Assembly (NCBI GenBank): GCA_002430755.1
Contig: DJCX01000028.1
Coordinates: 1 to 7,809 of the forward strand
DNA: 7,809 nt
DNA from: Flavobacteriales bacterium UBA5939
GTDB taxonomy: Bacteria; Bacteroidota; Bacteroidia; Flavobacteriales; Schleiferiaceae
Direction: 5' to 3'
The translations under genes were made by a program, and so were the position numbers. The notes beneath the pieces are model-generated. The model saw only the letters and a program-made list of their open reading frames with translations, had not been told where the DNA came from and made no database searches. Of this stretch, positions 1 through 5,852 are shown piece after piece (the stretch's first letter is position 1; the number at the start of each line of letters is the position of its first letter).

Positions 1-258
1 GATCGCAGCGGTGCGAATGCCGTCCGTGCTAATATAATATCTCTAGGAATTGACAGTGATGCTCGCATGGTTTACCGCGAGCCAAATTTTAAAATCCATA
101 TTGGGTCTTTTCCGGATGCAAGTACTGCCGAGAGAGCACTCTTAGAATGGCGTGTTCACTACCCAGATGCGTTCGTCTTAAAAACGCTCATTCCTTGGTA
201 CGAATTGCCTACTCAGGACGACCCTGTTCCTTCAGATACTGTACACAGCGAGCAATAA
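1..258 (+). CDS. SPOR-domain protein, C-terminal fragment (5' end outside the window)
   Basis: Frame 1 is open from the first base to the TAA at 256-258, giving 85 visible residues with no start inside the window; the Met codon at 67 lies inside the domain and is not the likely start. Residues about 27-64 read like the second half of a SPOR domain: PNFKIHIGSFPD, then an alpha-helical stretch with AERALLEW, then YPDAFVLKTLI. The preceding RSGANAVRANI and DARMVYR segment matches the first helix and strand of the Bacteroidota version of this domain. SPOR domains bind peptidoglycan lacking stem peptides, so the protein probably acts in the cell envelope; signal peptide and any other domains lie upstream and cannot be seen. 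The last 16 residues are polar and acidic, extend past the domain, and are encoded in the stretch that overlaps the converging minus-strand gene. Domain assignment is by pattern recognition and fairly secure; the exact role is unknown. Confidence 0.78.
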   Translation, partial: DRSGANAVRANIISLGIDSDARMVYREPNFKIHIGSFPDASTAERALLEWRVHYPDAFVLKTLIPWYELPTQDDPVPSDTVHSEQ

Positions 259-1201
259 CATTTTCTTGAATATTGCCGTAGTACAAGTTGATATCTCCCC
301 TGTGGTAATTTTTAGTACGAATGACGAAGCTTCCAGGAAATTGAGGACGCTCAGTCACCACCACACCATTGCTGATCTTGGCACTGACCAGTTCTTGAAA
401 CAGGGGCTTTTCGTCACTTACCAGAACATCTTTGTTCACTGAAGCAGGAACCCGAGTGGACGCTGTAGTCCAGGACAATGGATTTACCACTCCTATGCAC
501 TCCACCGGATACTTGTTGTAGTATTTAGCACTGAGGTGATAGGTTCTCCACGAGGTATAACATCCTGTAGATGTAGGCTCTTCGCATATCGGAATGCGTA
601 TATCGCAATCGTTTACCGGCATGCCAACGAGGTAGGCGGCAACCAATCGCTCTTCCAGTAGCGGGGTGAATTCCCTCTGGATGAGTTGGATAAGGTGGTC
701 TGTTCCTTGGCTGTGCGAGGCAAGAATGAATGGTGTTTTTGGACCAATTTGCTTCAAGAAAATCATAAACGCCGATTTTACATCCTCGTAAGCAATAGCG
801 TATGATTTTACCGTGGTTGCGTTTGGGGCAACGTTATAGACTTGGTAAGCGCTTTGTCTGTAGGCCGGAGAATAAATTGGACCGGCAACATTGAAGGCAG
901 TGCTCTGGTATTGCACCGGCGTATTGAAAGCGTTCTTTCCCTCGTTGGTCGACGGGTCTACGTTCCAATTGCCTCCCTTTTCAGGAAAATGAACCGTGGG
1001 GCTTACAAAGAATACTGGAATATTGAATTGATCAGAAGGACGTGAAGTATAGACAGAATCGGATAAATCTACTTTTTCAGGATGTGCCACCCAATAACCC
1101 AAATCCGTGTAGTCGGGAGCAGCGATGGCTTCTTCTACCAAATCCATTGACAAGCCACAACTTGCCAGAAACGGTAAAACAAGTAGTATCAGTTTTTTCA
1201 T
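209..1201 (-). CDS. DUF3089-type alpha/beta-hydrolase-like lipoprotein
   Basis: This 330-residue protein begins with a lipoprotein signal peptide (MKKLILLVLPFLASC, lipobox LASC, lipidated Cys15), so it should sit on the periplasmic side of the envelope. The body resembles the DUF3089 family of alpha/beta-hydrolase fold proteins: FFVSPTV near residues 64-70, a nucleophile elbow ASHSQGT with Ser164, an LVGMPV strand at 191-196, a TGCYTSW segment near 212-218, and a C-terminal NYHRGDINLYYGNI (298-311) where His300 could be the catalytic histidine. The elbow is S-H-S-Q-G, with Ser instead of the usual first Gly. Besides Cys15 there are five cysteines (199, 206, 214, 235, 319), some of which may form disulfides. 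The ATG follows the thioredoxin stop codon directly, with no spacer, so it is the last gene of a four-gene cluster. Substrate is unknown; esterase or thioesterase activity is only suggested by fold. The 3' end overlaps the converging SPOR gene by 50 bp. Confidence 0.85.
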   Translation of the reverse strand: MKKLILLVLPFLASCGLSMDLVEEAIAAPDYTDLGYWVAHPEKVDLSDSVYTSRPSDQFNIPVFFVSPTVHFPEKGGNWNVDPSTNEGKNAFNTPVQYQSTAFNVAGPIYSPAYRQSAYQVYNVAPNATTVKSYAIAYEDVKSAFMIFLKQIGPKTPFILASHSQGTDHLIQLIQREFTPLLEERLVAAYLVGMPVNDCDIRIPICEEPTSTGCYTSWRTYHLSAKYYNKYPVECIGVVNPLSWTTASTRVPASVNKDVLVSDEKPLFQELVSAKISNGVVVTERPQFPGSFVIRTKNYHRGDINLYYGNIQENVIARCVQYLKEQGRPE

Positions 1202-1510
1202 TTAAGCCTCTAAAGACGCTTTTTCTTTGATGATCTGGGCCAATTGAAATGCGGGGATAACACCACTCTGGCGCCAAAGCATTTTACCTGATTGGAACAA
1301 GGCCAATGTAGGCACGCCTTGTACGTTTAACGCTTGGCTGAGCTCCTGGTTCTTATCGACATCTACTTTCAAGATTCTCACTGCATCCCCCATTTGGTCG
1401 CTGAGCTCTTGGAGTATAGGCGGCATCATCTTACATGGTCCACACCACGTGGCGAAAAAGTCGATTAACGTAGGCGTATCGCTAGCGATGATTTCTTTAA
1501 AACTTGCCAT
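1202..1510 (-). CDS. trxA: thioredoxin (single domain, cytoplasmic)
   Basis: Taking the ATG at 1508-1510 gives a 102-residue protein, the usual length for thioredoxin. It carries ATWCGPCKM (Cys23 and Cys26 as the redox pair, Trp22), the central DVDKNQ strand-loop, and the cis-proline GVPTL (Pro67) that packs against the active site. No signal peptide is visible, so it should act in the cytoplasm as a protein disulfide reductase fed by thioredoxin reductase, which is not in this window. The frame is open 54 bp further upstream, but that extension runs into the end of the preceding rhodanese gene and is not thioredoxin-like, so I reject it. One base separates this ATG from the upstream rhodanese stop (TAA-A-ATG), and its own TAA is immediately followed by the DUF3089 start, so it is surely within an operon. 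The leader is A-rich with no Shine-Dalgarno, normal for Bacteroidota. The symbol is a family-level name; it may be a paralogue rather than the main cellular thioredoxin. Confidence 0.93.
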   Translation of the reverse strand: MASFKEIIASDTPTLIDFFATWCGPCKMMPPILQELSDQMGDAVRILKVDVDKNQELSQALNVQGVPTLALFQSGKMLWRQSGVIPAFQLAQIIKEKASLEA

Positions 1511-1511
1511 T

Positions 1512-1916
1512 TTATTTCGCAATGGGTTGACCACGACGGGCCCAAGCAGCGATGCCTCCCTCAAGATTATATACTTCTTTAAATCCTAAAGCCTTCATCT
1601 GCTTCGCTGCTTTACCAGATCTGTTTCCACTTCGGCAGTAGACGTATACAGGCTGACTCTTGTCCAGTTTGGACAGCGCTTCTTCAAAGTCGTCGCGGTA
1701 AAAATCTATTTGCGTGGCACCACTGAGATGGCCACTGGCAAACTCAGCATCCGTTCGAACATCAAGCAATAAGGCGTTTTCGGCTGTATCGATACCAGCC
1801 GCAAAATCGGCCACGTTAACATCCATGTTTACCACCCCAGTAGAAACACTTTGAGCTTGGCAACCCACGGTCGCCAAGCCCAAAATGACTACTATGCTAT
1901 GTAATACGCTACGCAT
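1512..1916 (-). CDS. exported rhodanese-like protein, probable lipoprotein
   Basis: This 134-residue protein has a hydrophobic N-terminal signal (about residues 4-18) ending at Cys19 in TVGC-QAQ. The Thr at -3 is not ideal for a lipobox, so lipidation is likely but not certain; at minimum the protein looks exported. Residues about 34-132 form a single rhodanese domain with LLLDVRTDAEFASGHLSGA (49-67), the active-site loop CRSGNRSG with catalytic Cys94, and the C-terminal NLEGGIAAWARRGQPI typical of GlpE/PspE-size rhodaneses. Such proteins carry sulfane sulfur as a cysteine persulfide, transferring it from thiosulfate or other donors to thiols. Its ATG overlaps the stop of the upstream rhodanese by one base (TAATG), suggesting translational coupling, and the thioredoxin gene starts one base after its own stop. 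PspE of enteric bacteria is a known exported single-domain rhodanese; the physiological donor and acceptor here are unknown. Confidence 0.9.
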   Translation of the reverse strand: MRSVLHSIVVILGLATVGCQAQSVSTGVVNMDVNVADFAAGIDTAENALLLDVRTDAEFASGHLSGATQIDFYRDDFEEALSKLDKSQPVYVYCRSGNRSGKAAKQMKALGFKEVYNLEGGIAAWARRGQPIAK

Positions 1917-2194
1917 TACATCAAATTTATTAAGACATCAGAAGCACCCATTCCGTTCATTCCATCGCTGATGCCTTTGGATTTCAAGAATTCAATCGCT
2001 TGACCAGAACGGTTACCACTTCTACAAAAGATGACCAGTGGACGCGGCATATCCTTGAATTCTTCCCAACGCTCTGGGACCTCATCAAGAGGGATATTCA
2101 CTGCACCTGGAACCGGCTCCATAGAAACCTCGCCAGGAGTTCTAACATCTACTAAACTTGCGTTTTCGTGGTTGATTGCTTCGTTGATTGTCAT
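1916..2194 (-). CDS. cytoplasmic single-domain rhodanese
   Basis: With the ATG at 2192-2194 this is a 92-residue protein consisting of one rhodanese domain. It contains SLVDVRTPGEVSMEPVPGA at 13-31 and the active-site loop CRSGNRSG with Cys57, identical in that loop to the exported rhodanese downstream. There is no signal peptide, so it should work in the cytoplasm. A TTG three codons upstream (2201-2203) could also initiate, adding only M-N-A; I prefer the ATG because it gives a normal N-terminus. The C-terminus ends MGASDVLINLM, slightly different from the usual EGG(I/L)xAW ending: GMNGMGASD occupies that place, so the substrate-side loop is reduced and the Trp is missing. It is the first gene of the four-gene minus-strand cluster and overlaps the next gene by one base. 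Thiosulfate sulfurtransferase or persulfide carrier is the likely biochemical role; the partner is not known. Confidence 0.9.
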   Translation of the reverse strand: MTINEAINHENASLVDVRTPGEVSMEPVPGAVNIPLDEVPERWEEFKDMPRPLVIFCRSGNRSGQAIEFLKSKGISDGMNGMGASDVLINLM

Positions 2195-2215
2195 TGCATT
2201 CAAAATTTATTGGTG

Positions 2216-2223
2216 TAAAGGTA
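2216..2223 (-). promoter_or_regulatory. weak candidate -7 element for the rhodanese operon
   Basis: On the minus strand these bases read TACCTTTA, one mismatch from the Bacteroidota -7 consensus TAnnTTTG, placed so that transcription would begin roughly 15 bases before the first rhodanese ATG. The nearest upstream TTG lies only about 14 bases away, shorter than the usual 17-23, so the -33 element is poor. A second imperfect match, AAATTTTG at 2201-2208, lies closer to the start codon. A promoter somewhere in the 68-bp gap is plausible, but which element is used cannot be decided from sequence. Confidence 0.25.
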
Positions 2224-2232
2224 CAATGAACC

Positions 2233-2252
2233 TGTTCCAAATTAGCGGAACA
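2233..2252. repeat. 20-bp palindrome TGTTCC-N8-GGAACA, possible operator
   Basis: Perfect 6-bp inverted arms (2233-2238 and 2247-2252) are separated by eight bases. The element is 10 bp beyond the stop of the M13 peptidase gene and upstream of the rhodanese operon. It is not followed by a T-run on the minus strand, so it does not look like an intrinsic terminator. If transcription starts near 2209 the palindrome would be centred near -33, a position suited to repressor binding. The regulator is unknown, and a chance palindrome of this size cannot be excluded. Confidence 0.35.
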
Positions 2253-2262
2253 TGAGTCACGA

Positions 2263-4269
2263 TTACCAAATAGTAATTTCTTCTCCTGCCGGTTTTAAAT
2301 TTTCACCTTCTTCACAACCAAAGGCTGCCTTGAACTCCGGCATATTGCTCACAGTACCTGATACGCGGAATTCAGCTGGACTGTGTGGGTCAGTCGTCAC
2401 TTGATTTTTGAAGTACTCGTCGCGACCGTTGCTCTGCCAAACTTGCGCCCAGCCTAAGAAGACGCGTTGCTCGTCAGTGAACCCATCAATCGGCTCGATC
2501 TCCTTATCTCCCTTCCAGTTTTGGTAAGCGTAGTAAGCGAGTGTAAGACCACCAAGGTCGGCAATGTTCTCACCCAAAGTCAATCGTCCATTTACATTAA
2601 CGCCCGGCAATACTTCGTAAGCAGAGTATTGATCGGCCAGCTGTGTTGTCAACGTCTCGAACTGTGCCTTGTCTTCATCCGTCCACCAATTCTCAAGGTT
2701 GCCGTCCGGTCCGTATTTCGCACCTTGGTCGTCAAAACCATGAGAGAATTCATGACCTATAACCCCGCCGATGGCTCCGTAGTTGATCGCCGCATCCGCA
2801 TCTGGGTTGTAGAACGGTGGCTGCAAGATACCTGCAGGGAATACAACCTCATTGTTGAGTGGGTTGTAGTAGGCGTTCACAATGTGTGCACCCATACCCC
2901 ATTCGCTCTTATCTACCGGATCATCAATCTTCGCTAAATTCTTCTTGGTGAAGTACACCGACATACTTTTCAAATTCGCAAAGTAGCTGTCCTTTGAGAT
3001 TTCTAGATCGCTGATGTCCTCCCACTTATCAGGGTACCCAATCTTGTAGGTAAAGGCATCCAATTTTTTACGCGCTTTTTCCTTCGTAGCATCGGTCATC
3101 CAAGTCAACTGGTCGATACGGCCGCGGAATGCTGTACGCAAATCTTCGACCATCTGCTCCACCTCAGCTTTGTGCTCTTCTGGGAAGAATCTATCCGCGT
3201 ACAAATGTCCTACTTGCTGGCCTAACATACCCGTTGAGCCTTGTACACGCTTCCATCTTGGATTCATCTTTGGCTTCCCACGCAAAGTCTTTTGGTAGAA
3301 TTCAAACGAGGCAACTTCTAAGTCATCATTCAATGCGCCTGAAGCACCATTTATGATGTGCCATTTGTGGTATTGCTTCCAAGTATCGAGTGAAAAATCG
3401 GCCACCTTAGCTTCTAAGCGAGAAAAGAATTCCGGGGCACTGTTCACCACTGTTCTATCGTCCAATCCCAATTCCGCCATGTAAGCAGCAACAGGCATCG
3501 AAGGTGCTAAGGCCTGCCACTCACTAACCGTCATCGGGTTGTAACGCTTGTCTGCATCGCGCATTTCCACACGCGACTTCATCGCTTCTGCCAAAGCATA
3601 CTCCAAAGCATAAATAGCTGCTGCGTCTAATTCGCTGCCCGTGAGCTCCGCCATCGTCGCAATGTGCGCACGATATGCCTCTTGAAGTTTGACACTTTCC
3701 TCATCGTCGCGCAGGTAGTAATCTCTGTCTGGGAGACCTAGACCGCCTTGGCCTACGTACAAGGCATTGACTTTCGAATTTTTCGCATCCGTTCTAACAT
3801 AGGCATTTACAGGTGCGCTCACGCCGTAAAATTTGTGTTGGGCCATGAGGACGAAAAGTTCCTCGAGCGAGGTAACAGCATCCGCTGCTTCTAAGAATGG
3901 TACGAGTTCCGCAGTACCGCGTTCGTTACGCGCTACACTGTCCATACCACTTACGACTAGATCGCCGATCAATTGCTCGTCAGAGCCTTTCTCAAAGGTC
4001 CCGGCAACCACTTCCGCGAACAACTCTTTGAGTCGCTGTTTGTTGGCCTCGCGAAGTTTGTTGAATTCGCCCCAACGCACTTCGGTTTCAGGGATTGGGT
4101 TTGCCTCTCTCCATCCACCGGCGGTGTATTGGAAGAAATCGTCACAAGCATGTACGCTTGTATCTAAATGCTCAAGTGGAAATGCCGGGCGAGCGTCCGC
4201 CATTTCAGATTCTGGTGCGGCACATGAAGCCAGTGCGCCCAGAGATAGAAGTACTAAATGTTTTCTCAT
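2263..4269 (-). CDS. pepO: M13-family zinc metallopeptidase lipoprotein (neprilysin/PepO-like)
   Basis: A full-length, 668-residue M13 (neprilysin-like) endopeptidase. It starts with a lipoprotein signal, MRKHLVLLSLGALASC, lipobox LASC with Cys16, so it should be anchored in the envelope facing the periplasm or outside. The N-terminal M13 domain begins with DDFFQYTAGGW (43-53). The catalytic domain has the substrate-binding NAYYNP (465-470), the zinc motif HEFSH with His506, Glu507 and His510, the third zinc ligand Glu567 in GENIAD with Asp571, the likely catalytic-site His629 in DPHSP and Arg635 in FRVSGT, and the conserved C-terminal Trp668. Known family members cleave peptides of limited size; the natural substrate here is unknown. 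The C-terminus is EEITIW rather than the CRVW-type ending of animal neprilysins, so the terminal disulfide cysteine is absent. The ATG lies 9 bp after the folA stop, so it probably shares the thyA-folA transcript. The symbol is a family label, since other M13 names are also in use. Confidence 0.95.
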   Translation of the reverse strand: MRKHLVLLSLGALASCAAPESEMADARPAFPLEHLDTSVHACDDFFQYTAGGWREANPIPETEVRWGEFNKLREANKQRLKELFAEVVAGTFEKGSDEQLIGDLVVSGMDSVARNERGTAELVPFLEAADAVTSLEELFVLMAQHKFYGVSAPVNAYVRTDAKNSKVNALYVGQGGLGLPDRDYYLRDDEESVKLQEAYRAHIATMAELTGSELDAAAIYALEYALAEAMKSRVEMRDADKRYNPMTVSEWQALAPSMPVAAYMAELGLDDRTVVNSAPEFFSRLEAKVADFSLDTWKQYHKWHIINGASGALNDDLEVASFEFYQKTLRGKPKMNPRWKRVQGSTGMLGQQVGHLYADRFFPEEHKAEVEQMVEDLRTAFRGRIDQLTWMTDATKEKARKKLDAFTYKIGYPDKWEDISDLEISKDSYFANLKSMSVYFTKKNLAKIDDPVDKSEWGMGAHIVNAYYNPLNNEVVFPAGILQPPFYNPDADAAINYGAIGGVIGHEFSHGFDDQGAKYGPDGNLENWWTDEDKAQFETLTTQLADQYSAYEVLPGVNVNGRLTLGENIADLGGLTLAYYAYQNWKGDKEIEPIDGFTDEQRVFLGWAQVWQSNGRDEYFKNQVTTDPHSPAEFRVSGTVSNMPEFKAAFGCEEGENLKPAGEEITIW

Positions 4270-4278
4270 AATACAGGG

Positions 4279-4773
4279 TTAAGAAGCTTTGCGCTTCCAG
4301 GTTTTAAATGTGAAAGAGTGTTTGTGTTTTTCGTCCGTTGGATGGTGCTCTTCAGTGACCAATTCAAAGTCAGCCTCATCAAATGTTGGAAAGAACGCAT
4401 CACCCTCAAAGTGAGCGTGAACCTCAGTGATTTCAAGGACATCAATCATGGGAAGCGAAAGCGCGTAAATCTGCGCACCGCCAACGATGAATACTTCCTT
4501 TTCCGTTTTTGCCAATGCTACCGCCTCTTCGAGCGAATGCACTACCTCAGCGCCGTTGGCTTGAAAACCTTCGGTGCGTGTAATGACGATGTGCCTGCGG
4601 TTCGGCAAAGGCCTACCGCCCAGGCTGTCCCATGTCTTGCGGCCCATGATGATGGTTTTACCCGCAGTGTGGCGTTTGAAGTGTTTTAAATCGTCCGGCA
4701 AATACCAGATGAGGTCGTTGTCTTTTCCAATGACTCGGTTTTCGGCGTAGGCTACGATGGCTTTTAAAATCAT
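4279..4773 (-). CDS. folA: dihydrofolate reductase
   Basis: At 164 residues this is a standard chromosomal DHFR, which reduces dihydrofolate to tetrahydrofolate with NADPH in the cytoplasm. The sequence shows the N-terminal strand and NRVIGKDNDLIWYLP (12-26) with the Met20-type loop, the acidic active-site residue Asp28 in PDDLKHFK, the NADPH-binding GRKTWDSLGGRPLPNR (44-59), the IVGGAQIY glycine pair (96-103), and the conserved EITEVHAHFEGDAFFP near 114-129. Length and motifs show no sign of a trimethoprim-resistance cassette type; it looks native. The ATG overlaps the thyA TAA by one base (TAATG), a stop-start arrangement that usually means coupled translation. Function fits its neighbour: ThyA produces the dihydrofolate that this enzyme recycles. 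Confidence 0.97.
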   Translation of the reverse strand: MILKAIVAYAENRVIGKDNDLIWYLPDDLKHFKRHTAGKTIIMGRKTWDSLGGRPLPNRRHIVITRTEGFQANGAEVVHSLEEAVALAKTEKEVFIVGGAQIYALSLPMIDVLEITEVHAHFEGDAFFPTFDEADFELVTEEHHPTDEKHKHSFTFKTWKRKAS

Positions 4774-5654
4774 TATACCGCTACTTTTCCAGGGATGTGA
4801 GGGTGAGGATCGTATCCTTCAATTTCAAAATCATCGTACTTGAAATCGAAAATAGAGGTGACCTCAGGGTTCAATTTTAATTTTGGCAATGCTCGGAAAT
4901 CGCGTGTCAGCTGCAGTTCCAATTGCTCGATGTGGTTGTTGTAGATGTGCGCATCACCTAGAGTGTGAACGAAATCACCTACCTCCAGACCACAAACTTG
5001 CGCAACCATGTGCACCAAGAAGGCGTAGGAAGCGATATTAAATGGTACGCCTAAGAAGATGTCTGCACTTCTTTGATACAGCTGACAGCTCAACTTACCG
5101 TCAGCGACGTAGAATTGGAAAAAGGCGTGACACGGCGGCAAGGCCATTTGATCCACGAAACCCACATTCCAGGCATTCACAATGATACGTCTACTGTTTG
5201 GGTTGTTTTTAATCTGGTCGATGACCTGTGCGATCTGATCCACACTGCCGCCATCTGGTGCCGGCCATGAGCGCCACTGGTAACCGTACACAGGGCCCAG
5301 CTCGCCCCACTTCGCAGCGAAGTCTTTGTCCGTAGCCACTCTAGCAGCAAATTCTCGAATGTCCTCCCCACCAAAATCTGCACTCTTCGAATAAGAAGCA
5401 TACGGCCAGTCGTCCCAAATACGGACTTTGTTCTGTGCGAGGTATTCAATGTTTGTTGAACCTTGAAGAAACCAAAGAAGCTCGTGAAGAATACTTTTGA
5501 TGTGTACCTTTTTTGTGGTCAAAAGCGGAAATCCTTCTTGCAGGTTAAAGCGCATTTGATGCCCGAAAACACTCTTGGTTCCAGTACCCGTGCGGTCGCC
5601 TTTTTGCACGCCATCTGCGAGTACTCTTTCTACTAAATCGTGGTATTGCTGCAT
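4773..5654 (-). CDS. thyA: thymidylate synthase (ThyA type)
   Basis: Folate-dependent thymidylate synthase, converting dUMP and methylene-THF to dTMP and dihydrofolate. I start it at the ATG 5652-5654 because MQQYHDLVERVL aligns with the usual ThyA N-terminus; the frame is open 25 codons further, but that extension is cysteine- and basic-rich and not ThyA-like. The 293-residue product has the phosphate-binding Arg21 in DRTGTGT, Glu58 in HELLWFLQG, the RR pair at 155-156 in SRRIIVNAWN, catalytic Cys175 in PPCHAFFQFY, QRSADIFLG (194-202), FNIASY (205-210), HIYNNH (236-241), and the C-terminal EGYDPHPHIPGKVAV. Compared with the 264-residue E. coli enzyme it carries about 29 extra residues at 83-118 in the small domain, as known for many longer ThyA proteins. 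It is first in a cluster with folA and the M13 peptidase; a possible promoter lies directly in front. Confidence 0.97.
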   Translation of the reverse strand: MQQYHDLVERVLADGVQKGDRTGTGTKSVFGHQMRFNLQEGFPLLTTKKVHIKSILHELLWFLQGSTNIEYLAQNKVRIWDDWPYASYSKSADFGGEDIREFAARVATDKDFAAKWGELGPVYGYQWRSWPAPDGGSVDQIAQVIDQIKNNPNSRRIIVNAWNVGFVDQMALPPCHAFFQFYVADGKLSCQLYQRSADIFLGVPFNIASYAFLVHMVAQVCGLEVGDFVHTLGDAHIYNNHIEQLELQLTRDFRALPKLKLNPEVTSIFDFKYDDFEIEGYDPHPHIPGKVAV

Positions 5655-5658
5655 GTAA

Positions 5659-5687
5659 CAAATATGCTTTTTCCTTAGGCTTACAAC
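5659..5687 (-). promoter_or_regulatory. thyA: candidate promoter for thyA, giving a very short or no leader
   Basis: On the minus strand CATATTTG (5659-5666) matches TAnnTTTG at all but the first base, and a TTG lies 17 bases upstream (another at 22), within the range known for Bacteroidota sigma-A promoters. The box ends only 4 bases before the thyA ATG, so transcription would begin at or just before the start codon. The region between the tRNA terminator and thyA is only 73 bp, and I see no better match in it. Not certain: the match is imperfect. Confidence 0.35.
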
Positions 5688-5727
5688 GCAAGAGAAGCAG
5701 GGTTGTTTTCCACGCGAAATGAACAAC

Positions 5728-5757
5728 AAAAAAGCCCGCCTCAGGGAGGCGGGCTTT
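5728..5757 (-). terminator. strong intrinsic terminator after tRNA-Leu
   Basis: A perfect 11-bp stem, AAAGCCCGCCT paired with AGGCGGGCTTT around a 5-base loop, is followed on the minus strand by a run of T at 5733-5728. On the plus strand the right arm is followed by ATG instead of a T-run, so termination is directed to minus-strand transcripts coming from the tRNAs. It begins 3 bases after the tRNA-Leu 3' end and separates the tRNA unit from thyA. Confidence 0.93.
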
Positions 5758-5760
5758 ATG

Positions 5761-5846
5761 TGCCCCGGGCCGGGGTCGAACCGGCACGGACATTACTGTC
5801 CACAGGATTTTAAGTCCGGCGTGTCTACCAATTCCACCACCGGGGC
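5761..5846 (-). tRNA. tRNA-Leu (anticodon UAA)
   Basis: The 86-nt gene folds with a perfect 7-bp acceptor stem (GCCCCGG with CCGGGGC) and discriminator A73. The D-arm is GTG...CAC, the anticodon loop CTTAAAA gives UAA, and the T-arm is GCCGG-TTCGACC-CCGGC. A long class II variable arm (GGACA-GTAA-TGTCC), as expected for tRNA-Leu, sits between the anticodon and T arms. CCA is not encoded: the next bases are CAT. The anticodon stem CCGGA/TCCTG has one apparent C-U mismatch at pair 28-42. It would read UUA and UUG codons. No clear promoter lies directly upstream; it is probably transcribed from the tRNA-Gly side. Confidence 0.97.
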
Positions 5847-5852
5847 TCCAAC

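Noticed and set aside
169..187. Inverted repeat GCGTT-N9-AACGC downstream of the DUF3089 stop, considered as a terminator
   Set aside because: The stem is only 5 bp, lies inside the SPOR coding region, and its A/T run is in the loop rather than after the stem.
1511..1564. N-terminal extension of thioredoxin by 18 residues
   Set aside because: It overlaps the end of the rhodanese gene and would add a non-thioredoxin segment; the ATG at 1510 gives the standard length.
2467..2937. A 156-codon plus-strand open frame opposite the M13 peptidase
   Set aside because: It is antisense to the conserved HExxH/NAYY region of the peptidase, has no recognisable domain, and its openness follows from the codon use of the opposite strand.
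3833..4282. A 149-codon plus-strand open frame opposite the peptidase N-terminus
   Set aside because: Ser/Ala-rich shadow of the peptidase coding frame, no leader signal or family resemblance.
4258..4689. A 143-codon plus-strand open frame opposite folA
   Set aside because: Fully antisense to a clear DHFR gene with no independent support.
5655..5729. N-terminal extension of ThyA by 25 residues
   Set aside because: The ThyA family begins at the M-Q-Q-Y-H start; the extension is not family-like, covers the likely promoter and reaches the tRNA terminator.
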